A stretch of DNA of 64,000 nt from Endocalyx cinctus (lineage: Eukaryota > Ascomycota > Sordariomycetes > Amphisphaeriales > Apiosporaceae): NCBI GenBank assembly GCA_001600455.1, contig BCKC01000002.1:3610171-3674170 (forward strand), written 5' to 3'. The position numbers and the translations under genes are program-made. Positions within the stretch are counted from its first letter, which is position 1. Every line of letters starts with the position of its first letter. The notes beneath the pieces were generated by a model. The model was given only the letters and a program-made list of their open reading frames with translations, searched no databases and was not told the DNA's origin. Below are positions 12,101-21,933 of this stretch, piece by piece.

Positions 12101-14360
12101 CGTGAAGAGGGATCCATAAGAATAAAACATGCCCCTTCTCCAACTCTTCTCTTTTTTTTTTTTCTCTCTCTCTCTCTCGAATCGCCTGTTCGTGATTCGC
12201 GGATGACGAGAGACCGCCTGAAAGAAGAGTATGCAACTCCGAAACGCATTTTATACCTATGACGGAAACAATCCCCAGCCGTTAAAAAAAAAAGGTAATA
12301 CGGAACAGAAATGGTCATGAGAAGAAGATCCGATGTCAGTAGATGATGCCAAGCAAAACGCCGAATATCCATTGCATATGTCAGCCACCATGAAAGAAAA
12401 AAGAAAAAAAAATAAGAATGATGATTACGGTTGGTTCTTGCAGTCAGAAGTTTTTCCTTGGCTTCCTGCAGCCTCACGAAATCCCATAGCGAATCTTTCG
12501 CGAATCACTCGTACCGGATCGCACCGAAAAAAAAAAGAGGTTGCGTGGACTGAGCCAAGCTTTGTGACTCGTCAAATTATTAGAACCCGCCATGGGCTAA
12601 TCCTTGGTTCGAGGACCTTGTTCGCCCATTTAACATGTGGACGTTATAAATTCACACAACAACGCATAGTTGGTCTTTCGCGAAAAGACGGATGGTCATT
12701 TAGGAATAGGCTTTTGACCAGCCAGCCAGCCAGCAATGCTCATGTCTGTCTGTCTGTGTACGCTCGTTGACCGCCTCTCCCCTGTAACTCCATTTCGACA
12801 CTTTTGTAGAGGGCAATCGGGAGGATTCGGAGTTGTCTACTTACTAGATGTTGAGTCTGATATGATTTGCTACATATAGAGCCTACTAACGAATTTGTTG
12901 GAGTAATATTCCTTTTCGTCTGTCTGGCCTTGCCCCACCCATGTAATGGAATTCCTAGAGTATAAGATGGGGATCCTATCGAGACAAGTACAGAGAGAGA
13001 GAGAGAGAAATAAAATAAAAAGAAAGGCACCTCCAACGACCGCGACGTTGCGAAGCGAGCATGATGGCGTCAATAGTAATTTGTTTTTCTCTTTCTCTCA
13101 TTCTCTCTCTCTTCCTTCGCTTAGATTATCTACTTTCGGGAGAGCGAGCATGACCTCCTACCCAAAGAAGGATGGGAAAAGTTCTCGTTCGCTTCCTTTC
13201 TGTTTCCCTTTTCGTGTTAGAGACTCCAAAAAAGTTACGACTCCAATTTTTCCGGGTGAGTTACGGATTGGTAACGCGGTGCAGGCAGACAAGGCTAGGT
13301 TGACATGCCTCCTTTCAACTGAGGGAGGGGAAAGTACATTTTGTTATGTAACCCCGGGGCAGTTTCTCGACATTTTTTCTCCTCTCTTGCGCAGCTTCGA
13401 AACAAGCTCAAAATATAAGCCCCCACCATATGCTTCTTTTTCTGTCTCTCTCTCTCCCTCTCCTCTCGTCGTACATCATCGTACACCGTACAAGCCGGTC
13501 GATAGTTATAAATAAAGAATAGCTTACACATAAAAAAACCGATTATCTCCACAGCCAAGACATGCAGGAGGCCTCCCCCCATCACATTTCGAGTTATCGA
13601 GTTATGTGGGAGCTTGTTTTCGAAATTTCCGGCCATGGCAGACGTGACTCAGTCAGCGTGCTATTTACATGAAATGTGGCCAAAATGATACCATGAAGGA
13701 GGACAGAGATGAAAGCATGCCAACACCCGCAGCTGAGCTTCAGCTTCCTAGTACTGTGAAGTCATAATGGGACCGTCACAGTTGAGATTACGTAGGTCAT
13801 GCGCTGAAGAATGCACACAATACTTACATGACTGCTAGAACTAGGGTATATGCATGTAGGAGCATTACAGTATTCGGCATTTCCTCTTTATCTGATTCTC
13901 ATCAATAGTGTAGTTGCTGACTAAATAATTACAACTAGTTACTTAATACTATAAGGTTGGTAGTATTCATTGACTTCCTTTTTGTCTTTTTGCTTACTAC
14001 TCTGGTGACGATTTTTGTCTTTTTGCTATACCGTCGTCAGCAGCCATTTTGTTTGTCCACTCACTCCCATATCTGTTATCCCAGCTAGAATCTCAGTGAA
14101 GTATTAGGTATATACTATTACTGAGACTAACAGCTCCGCGAAATCATTTTTTTTTAAAAAGTAAGAGTGAACAATTCCTCGAATCCCGTGACGCCTATGC
14201 AATGCAAAATAACAAAACCCACCTCGCAAGTTTTGTTTCGCCCACGAGGCACCCGTGCATTTGTATGCTTGCGAGCGTCCTCCGCTCTTATTTGCTAATT
14301 TCCCGGGGAAAACGGGGCCGTGATGCCGTATCATTAATCATCTCCCAGCCAAGTTCTCGT
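9173..14360. other. 5.2-kb gene-free stretch
   Basis: No supported gene. It is AT-rich with polypurine/polypyrimidine tracts (10085-10135, 12150-12180, 12990-13020, 13440-13460), a CCCATA-type direct repeat at about 10385-10410, and short A/T homopolymers. T9A5 at 14147-14160 is one of several T(n)A(n) junctions in the window. The longest open frame, 12946-13515 (+), has 189 codons but lies across the polypyrimidine tracts and has no recognisable features. The right end holds the EIF3L 3' UTR. Confidence 0.5.
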
Positions 14361-15991
14361 TCAGTTGTACGTCCGTGACAGGTTACGGAGATACCAATCG
14401 ACTAGTTTACGACCGACCTTCGCTTCTGAGATGTGAATCAGATCCTGCAAAATATCGTTAGTCCATGTTGTACTCAGGAAGAGAAGAACCACTTCTCTAG
14501 TTATATAGAAACATTCGAATGCATCGAGGGTATTCCGCGCGAGGGGATTTTCGGGGTAATACTTACACCTTGCATAGCGTAATCCAAGTCGCTGACATTC
14601 ACCCATTCACCATCCAGCAATCCCTGGTCGGTCCACCGGAGCTGCTTCGTTCGCTGTTTGTTGACCAAGAGCCAAGATCGCAGTTCCTCAGGCTGCACCT
14701 CTAGGAAACCCGCGAGCTTCTTAAGATCCATGGTTGTGTAGAGGCGGAGGTAGGATTTGACGGTCGGGCTCATCATGTTGGTCTTGACCTCGTCCATAAA
14801 TATGGCAAGGTGGTGGTCGACGGGATCCACATTGGCTTCGGGGTTATCGAAGTCAGGAGGAACGGGCGAGATAAACTTGGGGCAGGCAGCCTTGAACAAC
14901 TCCTCGAAGATAGGTAGCGACTCTGGGCCGCCGCGCTGTAGCTTAAGAAGCTGATCACCATACTTCTCCCTGAGGGCAGTATGAATAGTATCATCGAGGC
15001 GGGTAGGGTGGAAGGCTACGCAGATAGCGATCAATGCATACATTTGATCGTTCTTCTTGGTGATCGAGTCATATTGAGCGTTCTTCTGGAAATTTTTGGT
15101 TCGTGATACATAGATCAGAATGTGGCTGAACATGCGGATGGCATCGGCATATCGGTGCATCATCATATAAGAGAAGCCAACGTAGTAATACGTGGTAAAG
15201 TGGGCGGCCATAACACGGGCAAACATGGCCTTTTTGTTCAACTCGATGTCGTCGAGAGTCTTCAGCGCCAGGCTGAAATCACCCAAAAGGCAGTGAACTC
15301 GTAGAAGTCCGATAATGGAAAAGTATCCAAGCATTCGGTATAAGGTCTTGGAACCATATTCTCCAGCAACGGCGGCAGGATCTTCGCTACGCTTCATAGC
15401 CGCGAGCTGCTCGACGATTTGCGATCGCTGTATGAGGGAGTAAAGTACGTTAAGAACGCTGTAACAACCCCACGTGTTAGGGTTTTCGCGAAGTATCTGT
15501 CGTTCTTCCTCGTTATCTCTGGATTGTCGGGCTATCCGTAGTCGGTAAGAGGAGAAGGAGTTGAATTGATAGATGAACTCGTCGATGACATCCCAAGCCC
15601 AGTAATGCTACATATATATTGTCATCAGTACGCTTATCAAAGGTATAAAAACAGGAGTTTGGAAGCGGGAAATACTAACGGATGGAGGCTCAAGATCAAC
15701 TGGACCATCAGAATTGAGGATAAAATGAAAAAGGTTGCAGTATGAGTCGTAACTCTGGAACTTGACTTCGAGGGGGGCAGAAAAGTCTAAAGGTTGAGCA
15801 GCAGCAACAAGTCTAGACTGAATATCATCGGCCTGCTGTGCCATAGTCAAAGAGTTGACCTGCTCAAGCTCCTCCATGCCATCTTCGTATTGAACCTGTT
15901 CCTTGTAGTCGTTAACAAGGGCTTCCTCCTCGACATCGCTATCATCATCGAGTGAGCGCATAGGCGCCGATCCATTCCTAAGTCCACTCAT
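14361..15991 (-). CDS. eif3l: Translation initiation factor eIF3 subunit L
   Basis: Three exons on the minus strand, 15991-15680, 15607-14567 and 14444-14361 (TGA), give about 478 residues, normal for fungal eIF3l. Introns have GTTAGT and GTAAGT donors; the second has an ACTAAC branch site and TTGCAG acceptor. The joins read PPS-HYWAWDVIDEF and YAMQG-DLIHISEAK without frame change. The acidic N-terminus (DDDSDVEEEALVNDYKEQVQ) and the central helical repeat region (YFSIIGLLRVHCLLGDFSLA) are diagnostic. The C-terminal PCI-like winged-helix part includes DLKKLAGFLEV and ends RKLVDWYLRNLSRTYN. The eIF3 complex binds the 40S subunit in the cytoplasm and promotes pre-initiation complex assembly; subunit L is present in filamentous fungi but absent from S. 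cerevisiae. It is divergent from EFL1. Confidence 0.95.
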
Positions 15992-16763
15992 GATTAATGA
16001 TGTAGAATAAACGGAACTGGAATGAGCTTTAAAAAAATTATCGAGACGGCGACTCTATTGATTGAGGTTGGGTCTTGTCGTGTCGTCCGTGGAGGGGGGG
16101 GATGTTCGATCCGTGGGATGTGCGCCTGGCGGGGCTCTCTCTAATGGATTAATTTTTTTTGTTTGGTACAAAAGGTAAATCGTAAATGAAAAGCCGATGT
16201 TTTAGCGACTTACACTAATTAGGGCTTCAGTGTGGATAAGCTTTGGTATTTGGTAAGAAGGCTTGTGGCTTGTCCCTTCGATATTAGTAAGCAAGATGAA
16301 GTTGATGGTGGGGNGGCGGGGNAATTTATCATATCGATAACAAAATATATTGTCTCCCCTCCATCAGAATTTAACAAACGTAGTCAAAACAGCGATGAGT
16401 ATTTAATAATAATAACAATAAATATCGTGGAAATCGTATATGACTTCCTATGGATATTTACTATGAAATAATTTGACTTCATTATATAACAACATCTGCG
16501 TTGAAATCGCTGAAGTAAGCACCACGAAGAACTCAGTGTGACCCATAATGATTCATACCCCTCCACTGTAACTTAAGTATTCTCACTTGCCACGGTGTAA
16601 TAGGTAACTGAAGATACTTTTCAACATCTATAATTCGAGAGGGAGAAAATAAAAAAAGGAGACGATAGGGGAGGACCGATATTCATTTATCATAACTTAG
16701 ACTATTACTTCAACATATACGTATTCCTCCATTATCAGCATCAGCTTCAGAATTACAACAAAT
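15992..16763. promoter_or_regulatory. Shared divergent promoter of EIF3L and EFL1
   Basis: 772 bp between two head-to-head start codons of translation-related genes, so both promoters must lie here. It contains G-rich sequence near 16095-16103, a T8 run near 16153, two ambiguous bases (N at 16314 and 16322) within a G-rich stretch, and an AT-rich half towards EFL1. The short open frame across the Ns (16232-16471) is not convincing. No individual factor site can be assigned safely. Confidence 0.6.
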
Positions 16764-19700
16764 ATGCCTATCGTCACCCCAGAAAAGCTGGCAAGTCTAC
16801 AGAGACACGCCGACGATGTCCGAAATGTAATATATCATAAATCAATTTCTTTTTCTATTTGCATGTTTTGTGAGATAAGCACAGGTTTATACTAACCATT
16901 TACCAGATATGTATCCTAGCTCACGTGGATCACGGCAAGACATCCTTAACCGATGCTCTCCTCGCAACGAATGGCATAATTTCCCCCAAGCTTGCGGGGA
17001 AGATACGATATCTTGACTCTAGACCCGATGAACAAGTTCGTGGTATTACTATGGAGTCATCCGCCATCTCATTATACTTTTCCATGCTGAGGCGATCGGC
17101 TCCGGAGGCCACTCCGGAACCTAAAGAATACCTAATAAATCTTATAGATTCACCTGGACATATCGATTTCAGCAGCGAAGTATCCACTGCGTCCCGGTTA
17201 TGTGATGGTGCCGTCATCTTGGTTGATGCCGTCGAGGGTGTTTGCAGTCAGACAGTCACAGTTTTGCGTCAAAGCTGGATAGAAAAACTCAAGCCGCTCC
17301 TCGTTATTAACAAGATAGATCGGCTAGTGACTGAACTCAAAATGACGCCAGGAGAAGCCTATATACATTTGAGTAAACTTCTAGAGCAGGTGAACGCCGT
17401 CCTTGGCAGCTTTTTCCAGGGTGAACGTATGGAAGAAGATCTCAATTGGCGAGAACGTATGGATGAGCGAGTAGCTGCCACCGCAGCGAAAGGATCGAAG
17501 CAAGGTGATGCCGGAGAGGAATATAGTGAACTGCAATTCGAAGAGAGGGATGACGAGGAACTTTACTTTGCTCCCGAGAAAAACAACGTAATATTCAGCA
17601 GCGCCATTGACGGATGGGCTTTTACTGTTCGACAATTCGCCAGTTTATATGAAAAGAAGCTCGGTATCAAACGCAATATTATGGAGAAGGTCTTATGGGG
17701 TGATTTCTACCTTGACCCAAAAACGAAGAAAGTTCTCGGCAGAAAACATCTGAAAGGGCGCAATTTAAAGCCCATGTTCGTACAACTAGTACTTGAGCAG
17801 GTTTGGGCTGTATATCAAGCCACAGTCGGGGGAGACCATGGAAAGGGGTAAGTAACAAGTAACTTCACATTAAGCCTTGAGCACAGACCAATCGACTTTC
17901 ATTGTGTTAGGATACTGACAAAATATAAACAGTGACCCTGCGTTACTTGAAAAAATTACAAAGTCTCTGAATATTACAGTTCCACCTCATATAGCACGTT
18001 CAAAGGATACCCGGTTGTTACTCACTACAGTATTCTCATCATGGTTGCCTTTATCCACCGCACTCCTCGTCTCGGTTATAGAATCACTTCCGTCACCGAA
18101 AGTAGCACAGGCTGAACGGCTGCCCGAATTACTCGAAGATTCCCCTGGCTCGGATCACATAGCAGCCAATGTTAAAGACGCAATGGTGAACTTTAAGACC
18201 TCCAAAACAGACGCGGTCGTTGCATATGTCAGCAAGATGGTGTCTGTTCCGGAAAGCGAACTTCCGGAGAATAAGAGGAGGACGGGTCAGCTCAGTGCCG
18301 AAGAAGCTAGGGAACTCGCCAGGAAAAAGCGCGCGGAATTAGCCCGAGCACAGAAAACAGAGGCAGATGGCCTCAATGACGTGACGGCAGCCCTTGAAAG
18401 CATTTCTATAGACGACTTTGTTCCGGAAGTCGAAGAAAAGAAAGTAGATCCAGAACACCTTATAGGGTTTGCTAGGATATACTCGGGTACTTTATCTGTT
18501 GGAGACTCCGTTTATGTTCTCTCCCCGAAATTTTCACCCGCCCACCCTCACGAAAACCCTGAGCCACAAAAAGTGACTGTCACCGCTCTGTACATGCTCA
18601 TGGGTCGCAATCTTGAATCGCTTAACACCGTACCTGCCGGAGTAGTGTTCGGCATTGGTGGTCTTGAAGGGCATATTTTGAAATCAGGTACTCTCTGCAG
18701 TCAGCTCGAAGGCTCTGTTAACCTAGCAGGAGTGAATATGGCGGGACAACCCATTGTGCGCGTGGCTCTCGAGCCTGTTAACCCGGGAGATTTAGACAAG
18801 ATGATTGAAGGTCTCAAACTACTTGTACAGAGCGACCCGTGCGCCGAGTACGAACAGTTTGAGAGTGGAGAGCACGTTCTTCTCACGGCTGGTGAACTTC
18901 ACTTAGAGCGGTGTTTGACAGATCTACGAGAAAGATTCGCAAGATGCGAGGTTCAGGCAGGTGCCCCTATTGTACCGTATAGGGAAACAATCGTCCGCGC
19001 AGAGGAGATGAAACCTCCCGCCAACAAGGAATTAGGCAGAGGTGCTGTTATCGGCGTGACGAGCTCTAAACAGGCAAATATTACATTGCGAGTTCGGCCT
19101 TTACCAACCGATGTCACCGATTTCCTGCTTAAGAACTCTGGCTCTGTTAAGCGCCTCTATTCTGAGAGGGGAGCCCAGGATAATGAGTCGCAAGAAAATG
19201 GGCTGGATGAAGTCCAAGAGAAGATCGAGGCAGACGACGATGTTCGCGAAAGCCAAACACTATCTATTGAAGAATTTAAACAGAAGCTCCAGACGACTCT
19301 CGAGAACGGCAAAGGTCGAGAGGCGTGGAAGGGTATCATCGACAAAGTTGCCGCTTTCGGTCCTCGACGCACAGGTCCCAATCTATTGATAGATGCTACT
19401 AAAGACGGTTTATTCCCCAAGATCTTCGGTGGCGACACCACGGAGGACGGCGCCCCCAGAGCGGGCGAGACGTTAAAGGCGGCGCATCTTTGTGATAAGA
19501 TTACGTACGCTTTCCAGCTAGCCACTAACCAGGGTCCGTTGTGCAATGAGCCGGTCCAAGGTATCGCTGTCATCGTGGAGGACGTGACGATCACTCCGGT
19601 AGAGGACGAAGTATCAGCCCGAGATCGGTTAGGCAGGCTCACGGGAGAGGTTATCAAGACGGTTCAGCATTCCATTCGACAAGGTTTCTTGGATTGGTCG

Positions 19701-20253
19701 CCTCGTCTCATGCTCGCGATGTACTCGTGCGAGATTCAAGCAAGTAGTAAGTGAATGCCCAAACCTGACCTTTCCCCCTCTCCCTCGGGATTTTTTTTTT
19801 TTTTTTTTTTTAAAAAAAAAGGTATTATTTCATGTAAGCCCCCTACTAACCACCACACCCAACAAAACAGCCGAAGTCCTAGGCCGCGTATACGACGTCC
19901 TCACGCGCCGACGGGGCCGCGTGCTCTCGGAGCAGATGAAGGAAGGCACGCCGTTCTTCACGATCCAGTCGCTCCTGCCGGTGGCCGAATCGTTCGGGTT
20001 CGCCGACGAGATGCGCAAGCGCACCTCGGGCGCGGCCCAGCCGCAGCTCATCTTCGCCGGGTTCGAGGTCCTCGACGAGGACCCGTTCTGGGTCCCTTTT
20101 ACCGAGGACGACCTCGAGGACCTCGGCGAGCTCGCCGATAAGGAAAACGTCGCGAAGCGCTACATGGACGGCGTCCGCAGGAAGAAGGGCCTGCTCGTCG
20201 AGGGGAGGGCGCAGAAGATCGCGGCGGAGAAGCAGAAGACTTTGAAGAGGTGA
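16764..20253 (+). CDS. efl1: Elongation factor-like GTPase Efl1/Ria1 (60S ribosome maturation)
   Basis: Four exons, 16764-16826, 16907-17847, 17933-19746 and 19871-20253 (TGA), give about 1066 residues, the usual Efl1 size. Frame is continuous across all three introns (GTAATA or GTAAGT donors). Translational GTPase motifs are clear: P-loop AHVDHGKT at about 26-33, RGIT near 66, DSPGH near 102 and NKID near 156. An acidic insertion specific to Efl1 follows (about 215-235), then a second insertion rich in K/E, EF-G/EF-2 domains II-IV, and a domain V ending [11 protein letters not shown] plus a basic tail. Efl1 works with Sdo1/SBDS in the cytoplasm to release Tif6/eIF6 from pre-60S subunits. The last intron contains a T22A9 palindrome. 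The last exon is much richer in G+C than the earlier ones. The stop codon is followed directly by a G-quadruplex motif. Confidence 0.95.
19791..19821. repeat. T22A9 homopolymer palindrome inside EFL1 intron 3
   Basis: Twenty-two T followed directly by nine A lie within the last EFL1 intron (19747-19870). In the pre-mRNA the U9/A9 part can fold back on itself. The flanks GGGA...GGTATT resemble those of the T22A12 element at 61662-61695. Run lengths may be imprecise because of sequencing. Confidence 0.85.
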
Positions 20254-20286
20254 GGGTAGGGTAGGGTAGGGTAGGGTAGGGTAGGG
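20254..20286 (+). repeat. GGGTA tandem repeat, seven GGG runs: G-quadruplex motif
   Basis: Seven GGG runs separated by TA begin at the base right after the EFL1 TGA stop. Four runs suffice for a quadruplex; two-base loops favour a stable form. It lies on the coding strand, so the EFL1 3' UTR RNA would carry it. The unit is five bases (GGGTA), not the TTAGGG of filamentous-fungal telomeres. A TTGG-rich repeat follows at 20299-20320. Confidence 0.9.
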
Positions 20287-21933
20287 CACGGTGAGGGGAT
20301 TGGTTGGTTGGTTGATTGGTGGGTTTGACTGACTGTCTAGTTTGATGGGTTGTTTGGTTGGGTACAAAGTTGATTTTATAGGGGAATACATACATATATG
20401 CTACATAGTTAAGGAGTAAAATAAAAATAAAAATAGGCATGGTAGGGAGTATATAACTAGTCTTTTGGCGTGATGCAGTTATGTACGTAGATATCTATAT
20501 AGAGTGGCGATGTACATACGCTACCAAGTATCCTCATCACGTCCCATCGTATAGGGAATTACCAAACCTTTTCAGGTGTATTCTATCTTATCACCCACCC
20601 TTTTATCGCCTCTATGCCATCTTCTCATACTAGGGAATTCGACGCCTTAGTTCGTCGGTAACAATTTCCCACACTCATTTCCCCTTTGCAGGTCGTTATA
20701 TATCACACTTCTTCCCTTCTCTTATTACTTCTATTCCCTTGATAACATGGATATAAAACGTCATGAAGCTGATACCGAGTTTAGTACTCTCCTCGAATAG
20801 TTTGATAGCGCAAAAGCGAAAGCACCCACAAGTATTTTTTTTTTTTTTGCAAAACGACAACATATCACAACCCAGACAAAGAGATAAAGACGCGTGTACA
20901 CATCTAAGAATCGTATGTATTTCCCAAATTCTCCGGCAATAATTATTTTTTTTCTCTCTCCACATCATATAATAATATCCCCCTCCCACCTTAAACCCCC
21001 CCTTTTCTTCGCTGACTAACCCTTTCCATCCATTCACCCATCCCATCCCATCCATCTTCCTTTACTACGATCCCCTCTCCTTCCCCCCCTTTCCTAAAGT
21101 ACCAGATGATCAAGAAAAATGATGGGAATGAAAAAAATAGATAAATAAACAAAGGTAGTCGGCATAATAGCCGCTTGCGAAACCCCATCCCTTCCCCCCT
21201 TTTCAATGTTCTCCTAAACCGTATTGACACCTGTAAGTGATATGGATGAGATGGAAGTGTTTTTTTTTTTTTTTTTTGTTCTTTAATTTGAATAAATATT
21301 TTGCATGTTCTTTTCTTGTTTGTGGGAGAGAAAGAAGTATGACAGAGAAAAGGGGACGAAAAAAAGAATAAAGTGGTATCTTTAGGTTTTGACAATGAAT
21401 GAAGAAATCCGAAGAGACAAAGACATGACAAAAAAATCAAGTTTAATGAAGTGAACGCTGGGGTAATAATAATGGTGGTGATAATAACTCATTTCTCACG
21501 TAAAAGCCAAGCAAGTAGAAATGGAGATATCCAAAGTATTAAGATATAATTTTGTTGAGCGAAAAAATTGGATATATATATATGCCCAGGCGGAAATGGA
21601 ATATCATGAGTGAATATCAGAATGTGCCGAAAAAAAGAAGAAATCAAAATGGGGTGGTAATAAAATAGCGAAGATGAAAAGAATAAATAAAAAAATTTTC
21701 GTTCAAGACATATCCCCGTTGACGGTCGTTGGTCTAATTGGTTGTGGGCATCAAAAACACCAAGTTAAATTTCCGGAATCGCCTTTCCCCTCCCACCTTG
21801 CTCACTTTAAAACAATACGACGGGGTATGGCACCACCCATAGTAGGAAGGTATTCTGTGCAAAAGTCGTATAAGAAATAGAAAAAAAATCACACAAGCGT
21901 AGGCAGTATTAGGTTCGGCGAAGGGAGACGAGT
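20287..21933. other. Convergent intergenic stretch between EFL1 and the FAR1-like gene
   Basis: About 1.6 kb of 3'-flanking sequence for two convergent genes. It holds (TTGG)n-like sequence, T/A homopolymers (T14 near 20835-20848 and T17 near 21260-21276) and long pyrimidine tracts at 20990-21100. Open frames on the minus strand here (20696-21440) are low-complexity products of these tracts. No gene is called. Confidence 0.55.

Noticed and set aside
12333..12770. 145-codon plus-strand frame
   Set aside because: A/T-run-driven composition with no domain and no neighbouring exon.
19157..19657. 166-codon minus-strand frame
   Set aside because: Antisense shadow of EFL1 exon 3.
20254..20286. GGGTA repeat as an interstitial telomere
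   Set aside because: The unit is five bases and lacks the TTAGGG sequence of filamentous-fungal telomeres; it lies within a gene's 3' region.
20696..21440. Minus-strand frames with many F, S and K
   Set aside because: They are translations of pyrimidine and homopolymer tracts in the shared 3' region.
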